In this document: positions 24,532-33,300 of the stretch, piece by piece
Layout: every line of letters begins with the position of its first letter
Position numbering within the stretch: position 1 is the stretch's first letter
Assembly: GCF_003389455.1 (NCBI RefSeq)
Contig: NZ_QUAC01000482.1
Coordinates: 1-38,129 of the forward strand
Length of the DNA stretch: 38,129 nt
Source of the DNA: Streptomyces inhibens
GTDB lineage: Bacteria > Actinomycetota > Actinomycetes > Streptomycetales > Streptomycetaceae
Direction: 5' to 3'
Translations under genes and position numbers: made by a program
The notes under the pieces: generated by a model
Databases searched by the model: none
Told to the model about the DNA's origin: nothing
Seen by the model: only the letters and a program-made list of their open reading frames with translations

Positions 24532-25488
24532 GTGGAGATCACTGAGCAAGACGGCCTTGTCATTGCCTCGGTCAACCAACGCGAAGCCGAGGAAAGTGCT
24601 TGGAAGGCGACCGATGCTCCTGTCGATGTCGTAAGACTCACCGGATCTGAGAACGTCGATGACGCGACTCTGGCCCACCTGGGCTTCGTGGTACGTCCGA
24701 GGTGGATCAACTGGGTTTCCTCGTTGGGTAGTTCGGAGGAAGAGTTCGTGTCCGCCCTGTCGGGAACCGAGCGGAGGAACATCCGCCTCGGCCGACGGTT
24801 CATCCAAGATGAGAAGCTGCGCGTCGACGTGCAGGTGGGCCTCACCGAACCGCTCCTTGATAAATTCCTGGTCGTATACGAAGCGCAGGTAGCGGGGATG
24901 CCGCGCGGTAAAAACATCGCGAGGGAGTGGAGGGAGCAGTTGCTCGCGGCACCCTCGGAATACACCAGTGTCTGCGTGTACTCCGGTACAACCATGGTGG
25001 CCGGGTCCCTGTGGTGGATGCGCCATAAGGAGTCGATCCTGCAATTACGTTTCTCCGCAGCTTTCGCCAATGCCCGCTCAAGCCGGGTGATGCGGGCAGC
25101 TTACGTCCAGGCGTTCGAGTTCGCTCGCGAGGCTGGCCTGAACTTCGCATCCCTGGGAAACGACCCGTCACTCTTCGGGCATATCGTGCAGCCAGGGTTG
25201 TTCAATTTCAAGAGTCGCCTAGGGTTCACTGCCATCCCGGCGCAGGTGTTCGGCCCTACGCTCGCGGGCGAGTTCGCCGATCGATTCATCAGTCTTCGAT
25301 CCCTGTCAGATCCTTCATTGGTCGTTACGTGGGGTCGCCACAGGGGCATGCCTCTGATTTGGCCGACGGTGATGGTGAGGCCCGGGCATGACCTACTCGT
25401 GCTGTCCGGGGAGCCCGATGTCGGGATCACTAACACTTACCGCACCCAGGGATTTCGAGAGAGCCGACTTCTGACGGTCCCAGGGTGA
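24532..25488 (+). CDS. GNAT-fold acyltransferase, FemX/BioF2-like (318 aa)
   Basis: Two-lobed GNAT-fold protein of the Acetyltransf_6/FemAB-like type. The central blocks LSGTERRNIRLGRRFI, YSGTTMVAGSLWW and MRAAYVQAFEFAREAGLNFASLGNDPSLFGHIVQPGLFNFKSRLGF follow the pattern of these enzymes, in which a substrate-facing arginine-rich helix precedes the transferase fold. FemX-type members move an aminoacyl group from tRNA to an amine; others use acyl-CoA. Which applies here cannot be told. The GTG at 24532 is chosen for AGGAG six bases upstream. One TTA codon is present (residue 172). It follows the ATP-grasp gene and probably acts on the same intermediate. Confidence 0.75.
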   Translation: MEITEQDGLVIASVNQREAEESAWKATDAPVDVVRLTGSENVDDATLAHLGFVVRPRWINWVSSLGSSEEEFVSALSGTERRNIRLGRRFIQDEKLRVDVQVGLTEPLLDKFLVVYEAQVAGMPRGKNIAREWREQLLAAPSEYTSVCVYSGTTMVAGSLWWMRHKESILQLRFSAAFANARSSRVMRAAYVQAFEFAREAGLNFASLGNDPSLFGHIVQPGLFNFKSRLGFTAIPAQVFGPTLAGEFADRFISLRSLSDPSLVVTWGRHRGMPLIWPTVMVRPGHDLLVLSGEPDVGITNTYRTQGFRESRLLTVPG

Positions 25489-25510
25489 GCGCGCATCCTC
25501 CACGCCCCGG

Positions 25511-25726
25511 ATGAACCGGGCATGGGGACAGGAGGAGGCTCGGCGCCATGACGGTTCCTGTGGTGTGCCCGATGAAGTCATAAGCGACGGTGTTCAGCAG
25601 CTTGTGGGGGAAGTTCAGAGAAGGCACAACGCTACATACGTCGTTGTGCCGGATCCACGCGACATCTCAAATCGAGGTGTGTACTACTTCCCGTCAGTCT
25701 CTGCTGGTCGGAGACTAGGAGAGTAA
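25511..25726 (+). CDS. Possible small protein between FemX-like and MFS genes (up to 71 aa)
   Basis: A frame ending at TAA 25724-25726 reads DEVISDGVQQLVGEVQRRHNATYVVVPDPRDISNRGVYYFPSV in its second half, which is coding-like. Starts could be ATG 25511 (no ribosome site) or GTG 25565. Its stop lies two bases before a CTG that could start the MFS protein. I do not recognise a family; it is not MbtH-like. It overlaps a competing 11-codon ORF at 25548 that has the better ribosome site. Confidence 0.3.
   Translation: MNRAWGQEEARRHDGSCGVPDEVISDGVQQLVGEVQRRHNATYVVVPDPRDISNRGVYYFPSVSAGRRLGE
25548..25583 (+). CDS. Possible 11-residue peptide (MTVPVVCPMKS)
   Basis: The ATG at 25548 sits nine bases after AGGAGGAGG, the strongest ribosome site in this stretch, but the frame closes after 11 codons (TAA 25581-25583). 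It could be a leader peptide controlling the MFS/PKS/NRPS genes, or the site could serve a frame broken by an indel (the 71-residue frame above runs through it). Confidence 0.25.
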   Translation: MTVPVVCPMKS

Positions 25727-25781
25727 ACTGTTCCGCTTCATTTATCGGTTCACGCCCTTCAGTAGACCAACGGAAAAGCGT

Positions 25782-27044
25782 ATGGGGTACTTCTGTCTGC
25801 TTGTTATCGGCAATGGAATTTCGGGGTATGGCAGCTGCCTGAACTTAGTGGCGTTGAATGTCTTCATCTACGACGTCACGGGCAGCGCGTTAGCCGCGGG
25901 ACTCTTCATGACCGTACGCCTGGCGACGAGCGTTGTGTCGGGCTTTGTGAGCGGCCGCTTCGTCTCGGCGTGCGATCGGAAACACCTGATGGTCGGTGCC
26001 GACCTCTGCCAGGCCGTCGCGCTGCTGACACTGCTGCTGGCCCCTGACGGAACGCGCCCGACGCTGCTCTACGTTCTCGCCCTGGTCACCGGCGGCTGCT
26101 CGACCCTCTCACAAGTGGCCTTGCGCAGCAGCATCCCGGAGATCACCGGCGCCGAGCACCGGGCCCGCGCCAACGGCCTACTGGCCACTGGCCGCTCGCT
26201 CGCCATGATCGCTGGCTTTGCCTCGTCGGGCGTGGTGGTCGCGCAGCTCGGCTACTCCGCGGCGTTCGCGCTGGACGCCGTGACCTTCGTGATCTCCGCG
26301 ACGATCATGTTCCTGCTGCCCATACGCACTAGGGCAGTCGCGCCTGTGGAAGCCGCCAACAGCGGCTCGGGGAAGTCCTCTGGTGCCACACAGTGGACTG
26401 TCCGAACACTACTGCGGGCGGCCCCGTTGCTGATGGCGATGACCGCTGTACGGGCGGTCGACGGGCTTGGCTCCTCGTCCCACAACATCGCCCTGCCCCT
26501 CTACTCCAACAGCCTGGACCCCGACCATCCAGCCACGTTCATCAGTCAGTTCTGGGCAACGTGGGCGATCGGCAACATCGTGGCCCAGCAGCTTTTCGGC
26601 CGGATCACCAAGACAGCCGGGCGGGCGCCGGGCGAGCGGGCGTTCGCTCTCGGGGCCTGTGTGATGTCGGCAGGGTTCATCGTGGTCTTCAGCGGGCTGC
26701 CTGCGGCGCCGATCATCATCGCCGCACTCATCGCTGGGGCCGCCGACGGATTCACCGAGATTGTGTATGTATCGAGGTTGCAGGCGGCCCCCGACGAGCA
26801 GCGCGGCCGCCTCTTCGGGCTCTCCGCCTCGGCCGAGAACGCCGGCTTCGGTCTGGGGATGCTCGTCAGCGGGGCGCTGCTGGAGACATTCTCGCCGCTG
26901 CAAGTGGTGGCCTCTTTCCACGGCCTCGCCATCACCCTGTGCGCCGTCCTGCTCGCCGTACTCCTCAGGCGGGGCAGGGCAGCTACCCAGCGCGGGGAGG
27001 AACCGGCTAGCCGGGAAATACCGACGGCGGAGGGACGCGGCTGA
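25782..27044 (+). CDS. MFS transporter (420 aa, possibly 438 from an upstream CTG)
   Basis: Second major-facilitator exporter. Hydrophobic helices begin at once (GYFCLLVIGNGISGYG) and the motif-A position reads VSGRFVSACDRKHLM. A polar central loop (TRAVAPVEAANSGSGKSSGATQ) divides the halves; about 12 helices overall. The ATG at 25782 has only GGAAAAG upstream. An in-frame CTG at 25728 lies directly after AGGAGAG and would add 18 residues (LFRFIYRFTPFSRPTEKR), similar to the short basic N-termini of related exporters; CTG initiation is rare but possible. Two TTA codons lie near the 5' end (25845 and 25890). The stop overlaps the PKS start (TGATG), tying export to the megasynthase genes. Confidence 0.88.
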   Translation: MGYFCLLVIGNGISGYGSCLNLVALNVFIYDVTGSALAAGLFMTVRLATSVVSGFVSGRFVSACDRKHLMVGADLCQAVALLTLLLAPDGTRPTLLYVLALVTGGCSTLSQVALRSSIPEITGAEHRARANGLLATGRSLAMIAGFASSGVVVAQLGYSAAFALDAVTFVISATIMFLLPIRTRAVAPVEAANSGSGKSSGATQWTVRTLLRAAPLLMAMTAVRAVDGLGSSSHNIALPLYSNSLDPDHPATFISQFWATWAIGNIVAQQLFGRITKTAGRAPGERAFALGACVMSAGFIVVFSGLPAAPIIIAALIAGAADGFTEIVYVSRLQAAPDEQRGRLFGLSASAENAGFGLGMLVSGALLETFSPLQVVASFHGLAITLCAVLLAVLLRRGRAATQRGEEPASREIPTAEGRG

Positions 27045-30000
27045 TGACGATGAGCAACCTCGACCCCCGCATGGCTGTCATCGGCATGGCCTTCCGGCTG
27101 CCCGGCGCCGGCACCCCCGAGGAGTTCTGGCACGTCATCCGCGACGGCACGGACTGCATCACCCGCTTCACGGAAGAAGAACTGGCCGCCGCCGGTGTCC
27201 CCGCCGAGCAGTACCGGGCGGCGGACTTCGTCGGCGCGTCCGCTGTCTTGGACGACATTGCCGGATTCGACGCCCAGCACTTCGGGATGAGCACCCGCGA
27301 GGCCCAGCTCACCGACCCCCAGCAGCGCATGTTCCTGGAGTGCGCCCAGCATGCCCTGGAGAACGCCGGATACCCGGAAGAGCGGGACGGCAACCGCGTG
27401 GGCGTCTACGCCAGTACGGGCTTTCACCTGTACACCCTGCAGAACTACCTCCTCAACAACGTCCTGCCCAGCCAGGCCGTCGACGACTGGCTGGCGGGGA
27501 TGCAGGTCACGGTCGGCAACTACACCGATTTCACGGCCACCCGCGTCGCCTACCGGCTCGGTCTCACCGGCCCCGCTGTCAGTGTTCAGACCGCCTGTTC
27601 CAGCTCTCTGGTCGGAGTACAGCTCGCCGCACAGTCGCTGCTTATGGGCGACTGCGACATCGCCCTCGCGGGCGCGACGGCCGTTCATGTGCCTCAAGTA
27701 CTGGGGTATCGCTACGTCAAGGGCTCGATTCTCTCCAAGTCCGGCTGTCTGCGGGCCTTCGACGCCAGCGCGGACGGCACGGTCGGCGGTACGGGCGTGG
27801 TGGCAGTCGTGCTGAAGCGGCTGGAGCGGGCCGCGGCCGACGGCGACACCATCCACGGCGTCATCCGCGGCTGGGGCATCAGCAACGACGGCGCCGTCAA
27901 GAAGGCGTTCACTGCCCCCAGTGCACAGGGTCAGCACATGGCCATCCGCCAGGCTCTGGAGCGTGCAGGCGTCGGTGCGGAAACAATCGGCTACCTGGAG
28001 ACCCACGGCACCGGCACCCTCAAGGGCGACCCGATCGAATTCGATGGCGCCGCCGCCGCGTACCGCGAGGACACCGACCGCACCGACTTCTGCGCTCTCG
28101 GGTCAGCCAAGGCCAACATCGGCCATCTCGACGTGGCCTCCGGACTGGCCGGACTGATCAAGACCCTCCTGGTCCTGAAACACGGCGTCATCCCGCCGAT
28201 GGCGAACTTCAGCGCGCCCAACCCCGCCATCGACCTGGACCACAGCCCGTTCTACATTCCCCGGACCGCCCGACCCTGGCCCGAGAGCGACACCCCACGC
28301 CGCGCGGGCCTTTCCTCCCTCGGTGTCGGCGGAACCAACGTCCACCTCATCCTCGAACAGGCCCCCGAACCCGCGCCCCGGTCCGGCACAGCCTCACCGC
28401 CGGACGTGCTCTTGGTCTCCGGGAGCAGCAAGGACGCCCTGGCGGCCAACGCCCGCGCCTTGCGCGACTGGCTGCAGCAGCAGCCTGGCACACATCTGGC
28501 AGACCTCGTCACCACCGCCGGCCTCGGCCGCGCCCACGGCCGCCACCGGCTCGCCGCCCGGGGCGCGACCCCGGCCGCTCTCGCCGACACCCTCGACGCA
28601 TGGCTGACCGGCACCATCCCGGCGGCGATGACGACGGGAACGGCACCGTCAGGAGGCGCCCTCCACGTGGCGTTCCAGTTCACCGGGCAGGCCAGCCAGT
28701 ACTCCGGCATGGCCGCCGCCCTGTACGCGCGCTTCCCCGCCGTACGCGACGTGCTCGACACCTGCGAGTGCCGTTACCGCGACCTCACCGGCGGCTCCCT
28801 GCTCGCCGGGCTGCTCGCGAAAGGCTCGCAGACGAGCGGACTGTGGCACACCGACACCGCGCAGCCTGCCCTGTTCGCGCTGCAGTGCGCCCTCGTCCGG
28901 CTGTGGCGCGCCGCCGGTATCACTCCGGACGCCGTGACTGGGCACAGCGTCGGCGAGTACGCGGCGCTCTATACGGCCGGAGCCCTATCGCTCGACGACG
29001 GTCTCCGCCTCACCGCAGCTCGCGGTCGGCTGATGCAGCAGCGTTGCGCGCCCGGTGCGATGGCCGCGGTAGCGCTCGACCGAGAGGCCGCCCTGGCTCT
29101 GGCCTCCGAGGTGCCCGGCCTGGAGCTGTCCGTGACCAACGGGGAGCGCGCCCAGGTGCTCGCCGGGCCAGCCTCCGCCGTGGACCAGCTGTGCACCCTG
29201 CTGGCCGAGCGCCACATACCGGGCGAGCGGCTGCCGGTGGCACACGCCTTCCACACCGCCCTGATGGAGCCAATGCTGGAAGAATTCCGGACGATCCTCG
29301 GCAAGGTGGCCTTCCAGCCGCTGCTGATCCCGTTCGTGAGCGGCCTGGACGGCACAACCCGTTCGCCTGGGTGGGCCCCGGACGCCGACTACTTCGTCCG
29401 GCACACCCGAGAGCCGGTCCGCTTCGACAAGGCGCTGCGTGGCATCGGCGAACGCCAGGCCAATGTACTGCTCGAGATCGGGCCGCACACCACCCTCAGT
29501 GCCCTGGCTCGCCGGGCGCTGTCGAGCGTGCGGTCGTTGGCGTCCCTGCGGCGTGGCACCGGGCTCGACGCGCTCTGGGGCGCGGCGGCCGGGTTGCACT
29601 GTGCTGGGGCGGACGTCGACTGGTGCGCGCTCCTGGCCGGCTGCGGAGGCAGGAGGATCCCGCTGCCCGGATACCGATTCCAGCACAAGGACCACTGGAC
29701 AGGACCTGAGCTGACGGCCCTGCCAACCGGAACACCAGCGAAATATGGAGCCATAGTGGTAAAGCACGACGCAGCGATTGAGCGAATACTTCGAAGCATC
29801 ACCGAGTCGACCGCCCGGCACCTCAGCCATGATCCATCGACCGTCACCGACAGGACGCCCTTCTTCGACCTCGGCGCCGACTCCTTGCAGATGGTCAACG
29901 TGCTGCGCGAGTTGGAGCAGGAGCATCAAGTCCAGGTGACGATGCGGGAGCTGTTCGAGGAGACGGGCACGCCACGCCAGCTCGCGGAGCTCATCGCCGC

Positions 30001-30304
30001 CCGACTGCCGGGAGCGAAGGCGGCGCCGGAGCCCGTGGTGGAGCGGGCTTGGGAACCACAGCAGGTTGCCCGGCAATCCCCCACCGTGCGAGAGCCTGTG
30101 GCACCGCAGCCCCTGACTGTTCCGGAGCCCTCGCCCGCCGCCCCCGCTTCCGCGTACGCCACTCGCCAGGATCTGGAGGATCTTGCCCACAAGCTCCATC
30201 AGACATCCCAGATACAGCTGCAGATGATGTCCCAGCTCTCCCAGTTACTCTCGCTCCAGACCACTTCGGCGACGCTCCAGCTCAACGGCACGGTGGCCAA
30301 GTGA
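27044..30304 (+). CDS. Type I polyketide synthase, one module: KS-AT-ACP (1086 aa)
   Basis: Non-reducing PKS module. KS (about residues 8-435): C185 in TACSSS, H321 in ETHGTGT, H361 in KANIGH. AT (about 540-845): S635 in GHSVGE and HAFH, a malonyl-type motif. ACP (about 915-985): S947 in LGADSL. The last ~50 residues, after a Pro-rich linker, form an amphipathic helix rich in Q, M and L (TRQDLEDLAHKLHQTSQIQL) that looks like a docking segment for the next protein. There is no KR, so a beta-ketoacyl-ACP should be passed on. This matches the aminotransferase that opens the following polypeptide. The ATG overlaps the MFS stop by one base, and its own stop overlaps the GTG of the next gene (GTGA). 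The starter acyl group is not encoded as a loading domain here. Confidence 0.95.
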   Translation: MTMSNLDPRMAVIGMAFRLPGAGTPEEFWHVIRDGTDCITRFTEEELAAAGVPAEQYRAADFVGASAVLDDIAGFDAQHFGMSTREAQLTDPQQRMFLECAQHALENAGYPEERDGNRVGVYASTGFHLYTLQNYLLNNVLPSQAVDDWLAGMQVTVGNYTDFTATRVAYRLGLTGPAVSVQTACSSSLVGVQLAAQSLLMGDCDIALAGATAVHVPQVLGYRYVKGSILSKSGCLRAFDASADGTVGGTGVVAVVLKRLERAAADGDTIHGVIRGWGISNDGAVKKAFTAPSAQGQHMAIRQALERAGVGAETIGYLETHGTGTLKGDPIEFDGAAAAYREDTDRTDFCALGSAKANIGHLDVASGLAGLIKTLLVLKHGVIPPMANFSAPNPAIDLDHSPFYIPRTARPWPESDTPRRAGLSSLGVGGTNVHLILEQAPEPAPRSGTASPPDVLLVSGSSKDALAANARALRDWLQQQPGTHLADLVTTAGLGRAHGRHRLAARGATPAALADTLDAWLTGTIPAAMTTGTAPSGGALHVAFQFTGQASQYSGMAAALYARFPAVRDVLDTCECRYRDLTGGSLLAGLLAKGSQTSGLWHTDTAQPALFALQCALVRLWRAAGITPDAVTGHSVGEYAALYTAGALSLDDGLRLTAARGRLMQQRCAPGAMAAVALDREAALALASEVPGLELSVTNGERAQVLAGPASAVDQLCTLLAERHIPGERLPVAHAFHTALMEPMLEEFRTILGKVAFQPLLIPFVSGLDGTTRSPGWAPDADYFVRHTREPVRFDKALRGIGERQANVLLEIGPHTTLSALARRALSSVRSLASLRRGTGLDALWGAAAGLHCAGADVDWCALLAGCGGRRIPLPGYRFQHKDHWTGPELTALPTGTPAKYGAIVVKHDAAIERILRSITESTARHLSHDPSTVTDRTPFFDLGADSLQMVNVLRELEQEHQVQVTMRELFEETGTPRQLAELIAARLPGAKAAPEPVVERAWEPQQVARQSPTVREPVAPQPLTVPEPSPAAPASAYATRQDLEDLAHKLHQTSQIQLQMMSQLSQLLSLQTTSATLQLNGTVAK

Positions 30305-33300
30305 CCGGGCTGAACGGCGTCTCCGCTGACCTTGACCGGGACCTGGCGGCCATGGTCGAACTCTCGCAACGCATCGCCGAGCAGATGGGCGCCGGGGCGA
30401 CCGTCGCGGAGCAGCCCGCCGAGCCGCAGCGCATGCACGGCCCTCGGGTGACTCTCGCGCGTACCTCCGGCATGGTCCAGGGCGCCTCCCAGCGTTCCCA
30501 GCAGGAGCATCTGGACGACCTCGTACGCCGCTACACCGCCAGGACCCCGACGTCAAAAGGGATCGCCCAGCGCTACCGCCGCGTCCTGGCCGACAGCCGT
30601 GCCGTCGTCGGCTTCCGCAGCGGCACCAAGGAGATGCTGTACCCCATCGCGGGCCGCCGGGCGAGCGGGGCGCGGCTGGAGGACGTCGACGGCAACGAGT
30701 ACGTCGACATCACCATGGGCTTCGGCGTGCTGCTCTTCGGCCATGAGCCGGCCTTCGTCAGCGAGGCTGTCCGCGAGCACCTGTCGCGGGGCATCCAGCT
30801 CGGCCCCCGCAACACCGAGACAGGTGAGGCGGCCGAGTTGCTGGCCGAGCTGACCGGCCTGGAGCGGGTGGCCTTCGCCAACTCCGGTACGGAGGCGAAC
30901 TCCGCGGCCATCCGCTTGGCCCGCGCTGCCACGGGACGCGACAAAATCGTCACCTTCCTGGGTGCATACCACGGCCATGCCGACAATGTCCTCGGCCGTC
31001 CCTCGGGCACCGGGGCGGAACGGGTCACCGTGCCCGTCTCCCGCGGTGTCCCGCACAGTGCCGTCTCAGATCTGCTGGTGCTCGACTACGGCAGCGAGGC
31101 TGCTCTAGAGGCGATCGAGCAGCATGCCGCGGAGATCGCTGCGGTCGTGGTGGAGCCGGTGCAGAGCAGGCACCCCTCGCTGCAGCCCATCGAGTTCGTA
31201 CGGAAGCTGCGCGAGCTGACCCGCCGCCACGGCACTGTGCTGATCTTCGATGAGATGTTGACAGGCTTCCGCCCCGCGCTGCGCGGCGCGCAGGAGCTGT
31301 ACGGCGTCACACCAGATGTCGCCACCTACGGCAAGTTGCTCGGCGGCGGTTTCCCCATTGGAGCCATCGCGGGCCGCGCCGCCATCATGGACGGCGTCGA
31401 CGGCGGCTTCTGGACATACGGCGACGACAGTTACCCGCCCGCCGACACCACCTTCTTCGGCGGTACGTACATCCAGCACCCGGTGTCGATGGTCGCTGCG
31501 CGCGCCGTTTTGACGCACCTCAAGGAGCACAGCCCGCGCCTGCAGAAACGGCTCAACGCGCGTACCGCCGAGCTGGCCGCGACGCTCAACAGCTTCTTCG
31601 AAGCTGAGGAGTTCCCGCTGCGGATGAGCCACTTCGGCTCCCAGTTCCGCTTCGAGCACCGCGCCGACATGGAGCTCCTTTACCACCACCTGATGCTGCG
31701 CGGCGTGCACGTCTGGGAGTGGCGCAACTTCTTCCTGTCCACCGCCCACTCGGACGGCGACATCGAGTTCATCGCGGATGCCATGCGCGGTGCGCTGCGC
31801 GAACTGCGGTCGGCGGGATTCTTCCCGGGCAGCCAGCCCACGGTCCCGAAGGCGGTGGTCGCGAAGGCAGTGCCACCGGAGCCGGCCGCACAGGCAGCGG
31901 CGGCCGCGCCCCGAGCGGCATCCGCCGCAGTGGCCTCCATGGCCTGGAACGCCGCTGCGACCACCGGATCCCGGCCGGCACCCGCGAACGGGACCGCTCC
32001 CCGCACCCCCGACTTCAGCGTCTACTTCTTCGGCGACTACCCACAGGACGCTTCCGCGCCCCGGCACGGCAAGTACGAGCTCCTCATGGAGACCGCCCGC
32101 TTCGCCGACCAGCACGGCTTCCACGCGCTGTGGATGCCCGAGCGCCACTTCCATTCCTTCGGCGGCCTCTTCCCCAACCCGGCGGTACTCGCCGCCGCGC
32201 TGTCCCGCGAGACCGAGCGCATCCGGCTCAACGCCGGCTCCGTCGTGCTGCCGCTCCACGACCCGATCCGGGTCGCGGAGGAGTGGTCGATGGTCGACAA
32301 CCTCTCCGGAGGGCGCGTCGGTATCGGCGTTGCCAGCGGCTGGAACGCCAACGACTTCATCTTCTTCCCCGACCGCTTCGGCCGGCACAAGGAAGTGATG
32401 TATGAACAACTAGAGCAGGTGCGGAGCTTCTGGCGCGGTGACGCGCTGCGGCGGACCACCGGCGATGGCGAGGGCGAGGTGCGACTCTTCCCGCGGCCCA
32501 TGCAGGACGCCCCGCCCATGTACACCGCAGTGGTCGGCAACCCCGCCTCGTACGAGCTCGCAGCCCGCCACGATCTGGGCATCGTCACCAATCTGATGAC
32601 GCAGAGCGTCGAACAGCTCGAGGAGAACATCGCCCGCTACCGCCGCGCCCGGGCCCGGCATGACCTCGATCCGGACGCTGGGCGGGTCGCCGTCCTACTG
32701 CACGCCTACCTCGCGGCCGAGCACGACACCGCGCGGACCAAGGCGTACGAACCGCTGTCCCGCTACATGCGCGCCTCCCTGTCACTGTTCAGCGGCGTCA
32801 CCAACAGCCTCGGGCACAGCGTCGATCTCGCCGCCCTCAGCGAGGACGACCTGGAAACGGTGTTCCGTCGCGCGTACGGCCGCTACTGCGACCAGCGGGC
32901 CCTGATCGGCACGGTGGACAGCGTCTGCCCGGTGGTGAACGCGGTGACCGCGGCGGGCGCCGACGAGATAATCGCACTGGTCGACTTCGGTGTCGCCCCG
33001 GACGAGCTGCGCGCGGGCCTCCCCCATGTTGCCGCGCTGCGTCGTCGCTACCTGAAGAACCTGGGAAAGCCTGCTGCTCCGGCAGCCCCCGCGCCGATCG
33101 CTGCCGCCCCTGCGTTGGCCGCCCCCGAACCCGTGCCTGGTGACGCTCCGCTGTCGCTGGGCCAGGAGCGGATCTGGTTCCTGGAGCGGCTACTTCCGGG
33201 GCGTACCGCCTACAACGAGGTCAAGGCGATCCGCCTCGACGGCCCGGTCGAGGTGCCCGCTCTGCGCGCGGCGCTGTGCGGCCTCGTGGCCCGCCACGAG

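Noticed and set aside
26761..29709. Long plus-strand open frame (982 codons) across the MFS/PKS boundary
   Set aside because: It is rich in R, P, A and G without any domain, runs out of frame with the clear KS-AT coding sequence, and is a usual high-GC shadow.
30049..30300. N-terminal extension of the hybrid NRPS by 84 codons
   Set aside because: It overlaps the PKS C-terminus in another frame. The GTG at 30301 gives a GTGA overlap, and the extension is low-complexity.
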